Made by a program: the position numbers and the translations under genes
The notes under the pieces: generated by a model
The model's database searches: none
Told to the model about the DNA's origin: nothing
The model's input: only the letters and a program-made list of their open reading frames with translations
Source of the DNA: Paraburkholderia sp.
Lineage (GTDB): Bacteria; Pseudomonadota; Gammaproteobacteria; Burkholderiales; Burkholderiaceae
Direction: 5' to 3'
Assembly: GCA_004322045.1 (NCBI GenBank)
Contig: SCRN01000016.1
Span: forward strand, 1-64,000
Length of the DNA: 64,000 nt
In this document: in pieces, positions 35,361 through 44,272 of the stretch
How positions within the stretch are numbered: the stretch's first letter is position 1
Layout: every line of letters starts with the position of its first letter

Positions 35361-36449
35361 ATGAGTATTGATCGGGCCCTGGTCGACGCCGCTCTCGCGG
35401 CCGTCGTCGATCCCAACACGGGCCGCCCGTTCGCGGCCGGCAAGGGCGTCAAGAATGTGAGCATCGACGGTGCGGCCGTCAGCGTCGAAATCGTGCTCGG
35501 CTATCCGGCCAAGAGCCAGTTCGACGCGGTGCGCTCGGCCGTCGAGCAGGCGCTGCTCAAGGTCCCCTGCGTCGAGCGGGCGGGCGTCACGGTGTCGCAG
35601 TCGATCGTCGCGCATACCGTGCAGCGGGGCGTGAAGCTGTTGCCGAAAGTCAAAAACATCGTGGCCGTGGCCTCGGGCAAGGGCGGCGTCGGCAAGAGCA
35701 CGACAGCCGTCAATCTCGCGCTTGCCCTGGCGAGCGAAGGTGCGGCGGTGGGGATTCTGGATGCGGACATTTACGGCCCGTCGTTGCCGATGATGCTCGG
35801 TATCGAGGGCCGTCCCGAGTCGCCAGACGGGAAATCGATGAATCCGATGAAGGGGCATGGCATCGAGGCCAATTCGATCGGATTTCTCGTCGATCAGGAC
35901 AACCCGATGGTCTGGCGCGGCCCGATGGTCACCTCGGCGCTCGAGCAGCTATTGCGCCAGACGAATTGGAGCGAGCTCGATTACCTCATCGTCGATATGC
36001 CGCCCGGAACCGGCGACATTCAATTGACGCTCGCGCAGCGCGTGCCGGTGACGGGCGCCGTCATCGTGACCACGCCGCAGGACATCGCGCTCATCGACGC
36101 GAAAAAGGGCCTCAAGATGTTCGAGAAGGTCGGCGTGCCGATCCTCGGCTTGGTAGAAAACATGAGCATCCATGTCTGCTCGAACTGCGGTCATGCCGAG
36201 CATATCTTCGGCACGGGGGGCGCCGAGCGCATGGCCAAGGATTACGGCGTCGAAGTGCTCGGCAGCTTGCCGCTCGACATCGGCATTCGCGAACAAGCGG
36301 ACAGCGGCCACCCGAGCGTCGTAGCCGACCCGCACGGCCGCGTGGCCGAGACCTACCGCACCATCGCCCGCAAGGTCGCGATCCACATCGCGGAGCGCGC
36401 CAAGGACATGAGCTCGAAGTTTCCCACGATCGTCGTTCAAGATACGTGA
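35361..36449 (+). CDS. apbC: Fe-S cluster carrier ATPase ApbC/Mrp
   Basis: A 362-residue P-loop protein that carries and delivers Fe-S clusters. The N-terminal 95 residues form a MIP18/DUF59-type domain. The deviant Walker A is VASGKGGVGKSTTAVNLA (about residues 107-124). DADIYGPSLPMMLG and DMPPGTGDIQLTL follow, and the CXXC cluster motif is in HVCSNCGHAEHIFG. The ATG at 35361 gives the family start MSIDRALVD. In this lineage apbC often neighbours dcd or metG, as here. The downstream SOD-like gene begins 154 nt later. Confidence 0.95.
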   Translation: MSIDRALVDAALAAVVDPNTGRPFAAGKGVKNVSIDGAAVSVEIVLGYPAKSQFDAVRSAVEQALLKVPCVERAGVTVSQSIVAHTVQRGVKLLPKVKNIVAVASGKGGVGKSTTAVNLALALASEGAAVGILDADIYGPSLPMMLGIEGRPESPDGKSMNPMKGHGIEANSIGFLVDQDNPMVWRGPMVTSALEQLLRQTNWSELDYLIVDMPPGTGDIQLTLAQRVPVTGAVIVTTPQDIALIDAKKGLKMFEKVGVPILGLVENMSIHVCSNCGHAEHIFGTGGAERMAKDYGVEVLGSLPLDIGIREQADSGHPSVVADPHGRVAETYRTIARKVAIHIAERAKDMSSKFPTIVVQDT

Positions 36450-36603
36450 GCCTGGCGCGTCCCACGGTTTGCGCCTGCGCACGGCCCCGGCGCGGCTCAA
36501 GGACTCGATTGTGCTTGCGCCGTGCGCGTCGCGGTATCATGTCGGCTTCGCTTGAGTCCGGCTCGGCGGCGCGACGGGCGCCGCGTGCCGGCATGAGGAT
36601 CGC

Positions 36604-37152
36604 ATGAGAGAACCCACCGGCGGACGGCGTCCGCAGCGCGCGGGTGTCGTGGCGGTGGCCGGCATGGTGCTGGCGGCCAGCGCGACGCTTGGCGGCTGCG
36701 CTGCCTTGTTCGGCCCCCACGAAAAGCGTGCCAACGCGCAAGTATTGCCCACGGTGGGCAACACGGCGCGCGGCTCAGTCACGTTCATCGAACGCTCGGA
36801 CGGCGTGCAAGTGACGTACAACCTCGTCGGGCTCCCGCGCAACAGCGATCACGCGCTGCAAGTGCGCGAGCGCGGCGATTGCAACGCGGCCGACGGCTCG
36901 AGCGCCGGCCCCGTCTTCGCGCCGGCGGCCGATCGCTTGAAAGCGGGGGTGCGCCGCGCGGGCGATTTGGGCAACATCCATGCGGACGCGGCGGGCGTGG
37001 CAGCGGGGTTCATCGTCGCGCCCGACGTGGCGCTCGACGGCGTGCGTTCCGTCATTGGCCGCTCGGTGAGCGTCGCCCGCGAGGCGGGCGATCCGGCGTT
37101 TCCCGACCGCAATGTGGGTCCGGCGCTCGCGTGCGGCGTGATCCGGCAGTAA
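36604..37152 (+). CDS. SodC-fold lipoprotein lacking metal-site histidines
   Basis: A 182-residue Cu/Zn superoxide dismutase-like protein. The signal peptide ends in TLGGC (lipidated Cys32). The fold signatures survive: ERGDC (residues 89-93), AGDLGNIHADAAG (119-131) and ALACGVI (174-180), including the disulfide cysteines Cys93 and Cys177 and the Asp of GDLGN. Aligned by these motifs, all six His ligands are replaced: the HVH pair is Gln86 and Arg88, and the others are Val104, Ala114, Arg118 and Ala158. The active-site Arg is also lost (Ala174). Dismutase activity is therefore not expected. It lies between apbC and dcd (24 nt before dcd). Confidence 0.85.
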   Translation: MREPTGGRRPQRAGVVAVAGMVLAASATLGGCAALFGPHEKRANAQVLPTVGNTARGSVTFIERSDGVQVTYNLVGLPRNSDHALQVRERGDCNAADGSSAGPVFAPAADRLKAGVRRAGDLGNIHADAAGVAAGFIVAPDVALDGVRSVIGRSVSVAREAGDPAFPDRNVGPALACGVIRQ

Positions 37153-37176
37153 ATCCGCTTTTTTCAGCGTCTTTTT

Positions 37177-37746
37177 ATGACAATCAAATCCGACAAGTGG
37201 ATTCGGCGCATGGCCGAGCAGCACAACATGATCGAGCCGTTCGTGCCCGATCAGGTGCGCATCTCCGAAGACGGCCGCAAGATCGTCAGCTACGGGACGT
37301 CGAGCTACGGCTACGACATCCGCTGCGCCGACGAATTCAAGATCTTCACGAACATCAATTCGACGATCGTCGATCCGAAGAATTTCGACGAGAAATCGTT
37401 CGTCGATTTCAAAGGCGACGTGTGCATCATCCCGCCGAACTCGTTCGCGCTCGCGCGCACCGTCGAATATTTCCGGATCCCGCGCAACGTGCTGACGGTG
37501 TGCCTCGGCAAATCGACGTACGCGCGCTGCGGCATCATCGTCAACGTGACGCCGTTCGAGCCCGAATGGGAAGGCTACGTCACGCTCGAATTTTCGAATA
37601 CCACGCCGCTGCCGGCGAAGATCTACGCGAACGAAGGCGTGGCGCAAGTGCTGTTCTTCGAGAGCGACGAAGTGTGCGAGGTGTCCTACGCCGATCGCGG
37701 CGGGAAATATCAGGGGCAGCACGGCGTGACGCTGCCCAAGACTTAG
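37177..37746 (+). CDS. dcd: dCTP deaminase
   Basis: A 189-residue trimeric enzyme that deaminates dCTP to dUTP, feeding thymidylate synthesis. [22 protein letters not shown] is the conserved N-terminus. [15 protein letters not shown] and [33 protein letters not shown] contain the substrate-binding and catalytic Glu region. The C-terminal [13 protein letters not shown] is the flexible lid. The length matches the proteobacterial monofunctional form. It is 24 nt after the SOD-like gene and may share a transcript with it. Confidence 0.97.
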   Translation: MTIKSDKWIRRMAEQHNMIEPFVPDQVRISEDGRKIVSYGTSSYGYDIRCADEFKIFTNINSTIVDPKNFDEKSFVDFKGDVCIIPPNSFALARTVEYFRIPRNVLTVCLGKSTYARCGIIVNVTPFEPEWEGYVTLEFSNTTPLPAKIYANEGVAQVLFFESDEVCEVSYADRGGKYQGQHGVTLPKT

Positions 37747-37875
37747 CGCTGCGGCTTCGCTTACCGTCACACAACGGACGCGTAGCGCAGAGAAACTAGG
37801 CAGTTTCAGCGGCCGCTGGCACGTGGGATGCGAGAACCCCGGGCCCGCGGTCGTAGTGTTTTGGAGATTCGGTCC

Positions 37876-40155
37876 ATGAAGTTTCGTTTCCCCGTCGTCA
37901 TCATCGACGAAGATTTCCGCTCCGAGAACATTTCCGGATCGGGCATTCGCGCGTTGGCCGAAGCGATCGAGGGGGAGGGCGTGGAAGTGCTCGGCCTGAC
38001 GAGCTATGGCGACCTCACCTCATTCGCGCAGCAATCGAGCCGCGCCTCGTGCTTCATCTTGTCGATCGACGACGACGAGCTGATGCTCGGCGAGACGGGA
38101 CCGGATGGGGAGTTGCCCGAACTGGCGACGGCGATCTTGGAATTGCGCGCGTTCGTGGCCGAGGTGCGCCGCCGCAACGCCGATATCCCGATTTTTCTCT
38201 ACGGCGAGACGCGCACCTCGCGCCATCTGCCCAACGACATCCTGCGCGAGTTGCACGGCTTCATCCACATGTTCGAGGACACGCCCGAGTTCGTCGCGCG
38301 TCATATCGTGCGTGAGGTGAAGGTCTATCTCGATTCGCTCGCGCCGCCGTTCTTCAAGGAACTCGTCAAGTATGCCGACGAAGGCTCGTACTCGTGGCAC
38401 TGCCCTGGCCACTCGGGCGGCGTCGCATTCCTGAAAAGCCCGCTCGGGCAGATGTTCCACCAGTTCTTCGGCGAGAACATGCTGCGCGCCGACGTCTGCA
38501 ACGCCGTCGACGAACTGGGCCAGTTGCTCGATCACATCGGCCCGGTGGCCGCATCCGAGCGCAACGCCGCGCGCATTTTCAGCGCCGATCATTTGTTTTT
38601 CGTCACGAACGGCACGTCGACGTCGAACAAGATCGTCTGGCACGCTACGGTGGCGCCGGGGGATATCGTCGTGGTCGACCGCAACTGCCACAAGTCGATC
38701 CTGCACGCGATCACGATGACGGGTGCAATTCCCGTGTTCCTTACGCCGACGCGCAACAACTTCGGCATCATCGGGCCGATCCCGCTTGACGAGTTCAAGC
38801 CGGAGAATATTCGCAAGAAGATTCTGGCGAACCCGTTCGCGCGCGAGGCGCTCGAAAAAGATCCGAACCTGAAGCCGCGCATTCTCACGATCACGCAGAG
38901 CACGTACGACGGCGTGGTCTACAACGTCGAGATGATCAAGGGGTTGCTCGGCGATTTCCTCGATACGCTGCACTTCGACGAGGCGTGGCTGCCGCACGCC
39001 GAATTCCACCCGTTCTATCAAGACATGCACGCGATCGGCGCGGGCCGTCCCCGCACGGGCGCGCTCGTGTTCGCGACGCACTCGACGCATAAGCTGCTCG
39101 CGGGCATTTCACAGGCTTCGCAGATCGTCGTGCAAGACTCGGAGCATGGCGTATTCGACCGCCACCGCTTCAACGAGGCGTACTTGATGCATACGTCGAC
39201 GAGCCCGCAATACGCGATCATCGCCTCGTGCGATGTCGCGGCCGCCATGATGGAGCCGCCCGGGGGCACGGCGCTCGTCGAGGAGTCGATTGCCGAAGCG
39301 CTCGATTTTCGCCGCGCGATGCGCAAGGTCGATGCCGAATACGGCGAGGACTGGTTCTTCCAAGTGTGGGGGCCCGATGCGCTCGCCGATGAGGGCATCG
39401 GCTCGCGCGACGATTGGATCTTGCACGCCGAAGATCGCTGGCACGGTTTCGGTCCGCTGGCCGATGGCTTCAACATGCTCGATCCGATCAAGGCGACGAT
39501 CGTGACGCCGGGCCTCGACATGGCGGGCGACTTCGGCGAATCGGGCATTCCGGCCGCCATCGTCACGAAGTACTTGTCCGAGCACGGCATCATCGTCGAA
39601 AAGACGGGCCTCTATTCGTTCTTCATCATGTTCACGATCGGCATCACGAAAGGCCGATGGAACTCGATGGTTACCGAATTGCAGCAGTTCAAGGACGATT
39701 ACGATACGAACCAGCCGCTTTGGCGCGTGCTGCCCGAATTCGTCGCGCAGCACCCGGCTTACGAGCGCATGGGGCTGCGCGATCTGTGCCAGGCCATCCA
39801 CAGTGTTTACCGCGCGAACGACATCGCGCGTTTGACGACCGAGATGTACTTGTCGAACATGGAGCCTGCGATGAAGCCGTCCGACGCCTTCGCCAAGCTC
39901 GCGCACCGCGAGATCGATCGCGTGCCGATCGACGAGCTCGAGGGGCGTGTCACGAGCATCTTGCTCACACCGTATCCGCCCGGCATTCCGCTGTTGATCC
40001 CGGGCGAACGCTTCAACAAGACGATCGTGAACTACCTGCGGTTTGCGCGCGAATTCAACGAGCGCTTTCCCGGTTTCTCGACGGATATTCACGGGCTCGT
40101 GGCCGAGACGGTGGGCGGGCATACCGAATATTTCGTCGACTGCGTGCGCGTTTGA
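37876..40155 (+). CDS. Arginine/lysine/ornithine decarboxylase (PLP fold type I)
   Basis: A 759-residue decarboxylase of the bacterial AdiA/CadA/SpeC group. The N-terminal 130 residues are a receiver-like wing domain (VVIIDEDFRSENISGSGIR). The PLP domain has His272 (DRNCHKSIL), Asp368 (LHFDEAW) and the Schiff-base Lys406 in THSTHKLLAGISQ. The C-terminal domain ends with GGHTEYFVDCVRV. These enzymes are cytosolic, and the large acid-inducible forms make decamers that consume protons. Which of arginine, lysine or ornithine is used cannot be decided from motifs. No antiporter is adjacent, so the gene may serve polyamine synthesis rather than acid resistance. The ATG at 37876 matches the family start. 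Confidence 0.93.
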   Translation: MKFRFPVVIIDEDFRSENISGSGIRALAEAIEGEGVEVLGLTSYGDLTSFAQQSSRASCFILSIDDDELMLGETGPDGELPELATAILELRAFVAEVRRRNADIPIFLYGETRTSRHLPNDILRELHGFIHMFEDTPEFVARHIVREVKVYLDSLAPPFFKELVKYADEGSYSWHCPGHSGGVAFLKSPLGQMFHQFFGENMLRADVCNAVDELGQLLDHIGPVAASERNAARIFSADHLFFVTNGTSTSNKIVWHATVAPGDIVVVDRNCHKSILHAITMTGAIPVFLTPTRNNFGIIGPIPLDEFKPENIRKKILANPFAREALEKDPNLKPRILTITQSTYDGVVYNVEMIKGLLGDFLDTLHFDEAWLPHAEFHPFYQDMHAIGAGRPRTGALVFATHSTHKLLAGISQASQIVVQDSEHGVFDRHRFNEAYLMHTSTSPQYAIIASCDVAAAMMEPPGGTALVEESIAEALDFRRAMRKVDAEYGEDWFFQVWGPDALADEGIGSRDDWILHAEDRWHGFGPLADGFNMLDPIKATIVTPGLDMAGDFGESGIPAAIVTKYLSEHGIIVEKTGLYSFFIMFTIGITKGRWNSMVTELQQFKDDYDTNQPLWRVLPEFVAQHPAYERMGLRDLCQAIHSVYRANDIARLTTEMYLSNMEPAMKPSDAFAKLAHREIDRVPIDELEGRVTSILLTPYPPGIPLLIPGERFNKTIVNYLRFAREFNERFPGFSTDIHGLVAETVGGHTEYFVDCVRV

Positions 40156-40157
40156 CG

Positions 40158-41012
40158 ATGTTGCATTCGATGAATCTCTTCGGCGCTCGGGTGATATCGG
40201 CGGCACTGGGCACGCTAATCGCCGCCATGATTGCGGCCGCGCCAGTTCACGCACGCGCGGAAGCTGCGCGGGCCGATCCGATCGATACGACGATGCAGAA
40301 TTGCTTCGCGCGGGCGGATCGATCGACGACGGCTGGGCAGGTGCAATGCATCGACGCGGCGCGCGATGCGTGGCAGGCGGCGATCGACGGAGCGATGCGC
40401 GGGATCCAGAACGACGCCCCCGATAGCGCGCGGCGCGCTTGGGATGAGAGCCAGAAGCGCTGGCTGGCCTGGCGCAAGGAAGAAGCATTGCTCGTGCACG
40501 CGGTATTCGAGACGACGCGCGGCAGCGCGTATTCGATCACGCAAGCGAACGTGCTGCTGCAGTCGGTGCGCGACCGTGCGCTGGGCGTGCGACATGCGGC
40601 GTCGAGGTTTGCGCCGCCGGCGCCGCCTGCGGCGGCTTCCTCGGCAGCCTCGGCGGCCTCTGGATCGGCGGCTTCGGCGGCGTCCGGGGGCGGTGTTGCT
40701 TCGGCGGCGACGGCTACCTCGGTGGCGGCGCGCGCTCAGAGCGACGATGCTCGGGCGCATAACCAGCGCATGCGTCCATGCACGGCCGACGCGGCCTGCG
40801 AGCATGCCCAGTTCGACTTACGAAGGTACACCCGAGCGTTGCGCGACAAGCTGCCGGCTCACGCACGCCCGGTTTTGGCCCGCGCTCAACGGGCATGGAC
40901 GGCCTATTTCGACGCGACCGCCGCGCTCGGGACGGAAGCCGAGCGCGCAGATTTGATCGGCGAGCGCGTGGCGACGGTCAAGCGCTTGTCGGAGACGGTG
41001 GGGAACGACTGA
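40158..41012 (+). CDS. Secreted LprI-like (DUF1311) protein with two repeats
   Basis: A 284-residue exported protein. A signal peptide runs to about residue 35 (ISAALGTLIAAMIAAAPVHARA). The first domain (residues 45-150) has MQNCFARADRSTTAGQVQCIDAARDAWQAAID and RAWDESQKRWLAWRKEEA, the Cys/Trp pattern of LprI/DUF1311 proteins. LprI of Mycobacterium inhibits lysozyme. An Ala/Ser-rich linker (about 155-195) leads to a second, shorter Cys-Trp region (RPCTADAACEHAQF, RAQRAWTAYFDA). It starts 2 nt after the decarboxylase stop, so it is probably co-transcribed with it. The start could also be the ATG at 40170. The function is a family-based guess. Confidence 0.8.
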   Translation: MLHSMNLFGARVISAALGTLIAAMIAAAPVHARAEAARADPIDTTMQNCFARADRSTTAGQVQCIDAARDAWQAAIDGAMRGIQNDAPDSARRAWDESQKRWLAWRKEEALLVHAVFETTRGSAYSITQANVLLQSVRDRALGVRHAASRFAPPAPPAAASSAASAASGSAASAASGGGVASAATATSVAARAQSDDARAHNQRMRPCTADAACEHAQFDLRRYTRALRDKLPAHARPVLARAQRAWTAYFDATAALGTEAERADLIGERVATVKRLSETVGND

Positions 41013-41053
41013 GATTTCAATCGCGGCCCCAGCGTTGCAGTCCTCGATTGCGC

Positions 41054-41072
41054 GGCGGCGTCGTGCGCCGCC
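41054..41072. terminator. Hairpin between convergent LprI-like gene and argH
   Basis: GGCGGCG (41054-41060), loop TCGTG, CGCCGCC (41066-41072). It lies 12 nt from the argH stop codon on the minus strand and 42 nt after the LprI-like stop. There is no U-tract. Bidirectional 3'-end function is inferred. Confidence 0.4.
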
Positions 41073-41083
41073 AGCGCTCCGAA

Positions 41084-42487
41084 CTACAACGTCTTGCGCA
41101 CCGCGGCCAGCGCCGCCCGCACTTGCTCGGGCGCAGTCCCGCCCGGATGATTGCGGCTTGCGACGGATCCTTCCAGCGTCAGATAGCCGAACACGTCTTC
41201 GCCGATCAAGTGGGCGACGTTCGGCAACTCTGCGCGCATTTCATCGAGCGTGAGATCGGCCAGATCGCAGCCGCGATCGACGCAAATCCGTACCGCGTGC
41301 GCGACTGCTTCGTGCGCGTCGCGGAACGGCAGCCCGCGCTTGACGAGGTAGTCGGCCAAATCCGTCGCCGTTGAAAACCCTTGCAGCGCAGCGGCGCGCA
41401 TGGCTTCGGGCCGGACCGTGATGCCAGCCACCATTTCAGCGAAGATGCGCAGCGTGTCGGCAACGGTATCGACCGTGTCGAACAACGGTTCCTTGTCTTC
41501 CTGATTGTCCTTGTTGTAAGCCAGCGGTTGGCCCTTCATCAGCGTGAGCAGCGCCATCAGGTGCCCGTTCACGCGCCCCGTCTTGCCGCGCGCGAGCTCG
41601 GGTACGTCGGGATTCTTCTTCTGGGGCATGATCGACGAGCCCGTGCAAAAGCGATCGGCCAAATCGATGAAGCCAACGCGCGGGCTCATCCACAGCACGA
41701 GTTCTTCGGATAAACGCGAAACGTGCGTCATGACGAGCGCGGCGGCTGCCGTGAATTCAATCGCGAAATCGCGATCGGAGACGGCGTCGAGCGAGTTCGC
41801 GCAAATGCCGTCGAAGCCGAGCGTCTTCGCCACCGCGTGCCGATCGATCGGGTAGGTCGTGCCCGCGAGCGCCGCCGCGCCGAGCGGCAGGCGGTTCACC
41901 CGCGTGCGGCAGTCGCGCATGCGCTCGGCGTCGCGGCCGAACATCTCGACGTAGGCGAGCAGATGGTGGCCGAACGTGACGGGCTGCGCCACTTGCAGAT
42001 GCGTGAAGCCCGGCATGATCGTTTCGGTATGGCGCTCGGCCAGATCGACGAGCGCCGTGCGCAGATCGGCGATGAGGCCGCCGATGCGATCGATTTCGCC
42101 GCGCAGCCACAGGCGGATATCGGTCGCCACCTGATCGTTGCGCGAACGCCCGGTATGCAGCCGCTTGCCCGCATCGCCGATCAACGCCGTCAAGCGCGCT
42201 TCGATGTTCAAGTGGACGTCTTCGAGATCGAGCTGCCACTGAAATTCTCCGCGCTCGATTTCGCCCTTGATTTGCGCCATGCCGCGCTCGATCGCCGCCA
42301 AATCCTCTGCACCGATGATCTTTTGTGCGGCCAGCATCTTCGCGTGCGCGAGCGAGCCCTCGATGTCCACGAACGCCATGCGCTTGTCGAAGAACACCGA
42401 CGACGTGTAGCGCTTGACGAGCTCCGACATCGGCTCGGAGAAGCGAGCCGACCAGGCTTCGCCTTTTTTGTGCAGTTGAGACGTCAT
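41084..42487 (-). CDS. argH: Argininosuccinate lyase
   Basis: A 467-residue fumarase/aspartase-superfamily enzyme that splits argininosuccinate into arginine and fumarate in the last step of arginine synthesis. The superfamily signature [12 protein letters not shown] is present, with the catalytic Ser on the flexible loop. [17 protein letters not shown] and [17 protein letters not shown] carry substrate-binding residues. [17 protein letters not shown] is also typical. Arginine made here is a potential substrate for the decarboxylase encoded just beyond it. The anti-sigma gene lies 118 nt upstream on the same strand. Confidence 0.97.
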   Translation of the reverse strand: MTSQLHKKGEAWSARFSEPMSELVKRYTSSVFFDKRMAFVDIEGSLAHAKMLAAQKIIGAEDLAAIERGMAQIKGEIERGEFQWQLDLEDVHLNIEARLTALIGDAGKRLHTGRSRNDQVATDIRLWLRGEIDRIGGLIADLRTALVDLAERHTETIMPGFTHLQVAQPVTFGHHLLAYVEMFGRDAERMRDCRTRVNRLPLGAAALAGTTYPIDRHAVAKTLGFDGICANSLDAVSDRDFAIEFTAAAALVMTHVSRLSEELVLWMSPRVGFIDLADRFCTGSSIMPQKKNPDVPELARGKTGRVNGHLMALLTLMKGQPLAYNKDNQEDKEPLFDTVDTVADTLRIFAEMVAGITVRPEAMRAAALQGFSTATDLADYLVKRGLPFRDAHEAVAHAVRICVDRGCDLADLTLDEMRAELPNVAHLIGEDVFGYLTLEGSVASRNHPGGTAPEQVRAALAAVRKTL

Positions 42488-42605
42488 GATGATGGGCAGT
42501 AGGAAGGTGCGCCGAGGCGGCGGGAAGCCGTCGATTTTATCACCGCTGCCCCCGCGCTCGGCCGCGGCGCGCGCAGCCGCGTGCGCGAGGCGGCACGCCC
42601 AGTGC

Positions 42606-43439
42606 TCAAGCCGTCGCCATCAACGCGCCTTCGCAGACGACGGGACCGCTCGGTCCGTCGGCGCGGCGCGAGCCGCCCATGGGCTCGACCGATACGGCAA
42701 GCTTCACGTAGGCGTTCATTTCGTGCACTTTCATGTCGACGACGGCGCCGGCCGGCAGCATGCCGAGCGACACCATGCGGCCGTCGCGCATGACCCCCCA
42801 CAATTGCTCGCTCTTGCCGGGCGGCGGCGCGTCCCCGCCGCTCATGCGATGCACGCTGGCCATCGCGTTCTTGTCGTCCCACATCACCAACGCCATGGTC
42901 GGGCTCCTGGGCTGATCGGGCGGCGCGAGCGCGGCGACGTACGCCACGCGCTCGATCTTTGCCGTGCCGGAGTGCGAAGTTTGAGCGGTTTGCTCGGCCG
43001 GGGCACCGCTCTGAGGCACGAACGGCCGCAGGGTTACGGCAAGCGCCACGACCGCGGCCAGCGCCAAGCCCGTCGCGCCGATCGACCAACCGCGCCAGAA
43101 TGCCAGCGACTCGAACCAGCGTGCGCGCCCTTGTCCGAGCAGAGCGCGTACTCGGCCCGATTGCGGCGCCGCGCGTTCGACGGGGGCGGCGGAGCTCGGC
43201 GCACGCGCGAAGGCAAGCCGACGCTCGATGCCGGCCCAGATTTCGGGCGGCGGGGAGACGCTCGGCGCCAACTCGGTCATGGCCTCGATGCGCGCTTGCC
43301 ACGATTCGATCGCCGCGCGCACGCGCTGGTCCTGCCGCGCCATATGCTCGAAGCGCTTGCGTGCGCCGCCCCGCAGCACACCGAGTGCGTATTCGCCGGC
43401 AAGGCGATCGAGGAGGTCCGGATACCGGTGCAAATTCAA
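42606..43439 (-). CDS. Membrane anti-sigma factor, RskA-like
   Basis: A 277-residue single-pass inner-membrane regulator. The cytoplasmic N-terminal part ([31 protein letters not shown]) is a zinc-free anti-sigma domain. A membrane helix is at about residues 118-138 ([20 protein letters not shown]). The periplasmic C-terminal RskA domain includes [22 protein letters not shown]. It follows the ECF sigma gene on the same strand with a 114-nt gap, and should hold that sigma factor inactive until an envelope signal triggers release. The signal is unknown. The spacing is wider than usual for a coupled sigma/anti-sigma pair. Confidence 0.88.
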   Translation of the reverse strand: MNLHRYPDLLDRLAGEYALGVLRGGARKRFEHMARQDQRVRAAIESWQARIEAMTELAPSVSPPPEIWAGIERRLAFARAPSSAAPVERAAPQSGRVRALLGQGRARWFESLAFWRGWSIGATGLALAAVVALAVTLRPFVPQSGAPAEQTAQTSHSGTAKIERVAYVAALAPPDQPRSPTMALVMWDDKNAMASVHRMSGGDAPPPGKSEQLWGVMRDGRMVSLGMLPAGAVVDMKVHEMNAYVKLAVSVEPMGGSRRADGPSGPVVCEGALMATA

Positions 43440-43553
43440 TTTGCCCTCCCATATACCGGGCCGATTATCTTCCGACGATCGCCGCGGCTGGAGCTAGGGA
43501 CCCGCCGCTTCGACAAGGTGGACGACGGTCCATTGAGCGCGAGGCTGTTCATG

Positions 43554-44144
43554 TTACGGATGTCCCATGCAAATCTTCAGTTTTTCCAAACCGCGCCGCA
43601 CCCACGATTTCACCGTGCCGAGCGGCACCGCCAGATCCTGAGCGATTTCGCTGTGGCTCTTGTCGCGCAGATACGCCAGCGCGACCGCCTGGCGCTGGCC
43701 GGATTCCAGGCGCCCCATGCAGACGCTCAGTTGCCTCGCCTGCTCGGACATCATCGCCGAGTCGGCGGGGTCGCGTTCGTCGCCGGGGATCGTCTCGTCG
43801 AGCGCCTCGCTCCATTCGGCCGTCAGCCCCGTGCCGTCGGAGGACGCGGCCTTGTGCCGGCGCAGGTAGTCGAGTGCACGGTTGCGCACGATCGCGGCCA
43901 TCCAGGTGAGCGGCGCGGAGAGCGGCTCGCGATAGTCGCCCGCATAGCGCCAAATATTGACGAACGACTCCTGCAAGACATCCTCCGCCCATTCGCGTCT
44001 CACCAATATACGCAGCGCGACGCCAAACAGTTTCGCGCTCGTCATCTCGTAGATCGTGCGCAGTGCGGCGGCATCTTCTGCCGCCACACGCGCAAGCAGG
44101 GCTGCGAGGACGGGCGGCGTGGGTTCGTTTGGCATCGTGGTCAT
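43554..44144 (-). CDS. ECF-family RNA polymerase sigma factor
   Basis: A 196-residue sigma factor with region 2 (ALRTIYEMTSAKLFGVALRIL, then WAEDVLQESFVNIWRYAGDY and TWMAAIVRNRALDYLRR). Region 4 (ESGQRQAVALAYLRDKSHSEIAQDLAVPLGTVKSW) follows. The start is either MTTMPNEP (44144) or MPNEP (44135); neither has a strong ribosome site, and the long frame upstream to 44417 is GC shadow. It is partnered with the RskA-like gene downstream. This architecture resembles the ECF sigmas paired with RskA/ChrR-type anti-sigmas that respond to oxidative or envelope stress. I have not identified its promoter consensus in the window. Confidence 0.9.
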   Translation of the reverse strand: MTTMPNEPTPPVLAALLARVAAEDAAALRTIYEMTSAKLFGVALRILVRREWAEDVLQESFVNIWRYAGDYREPLSAPLTWMAAIVRNRALDYLRRHKAASSDGTGLTAEWSEALDETIPGDERDPADSAMMSEQARQLSVCMGRLESGQRQAVALAYLRDKSHSEIAQDLAVPLGTVKSWVRRGLEKLKICMGHP

Positions 44145-44272
44145 AGCGAGCGCGCGGCGTGGCAGGCAACAGCAATGGGGTGCAATGGGCGCTATCTTAC
44201 TGCCGGCGCGGTGTGCTGAGGCATGCGGTCGCGCTAACCCTCGTTTTGTTTCGCCGGCGCCCCTTGCGCCGT

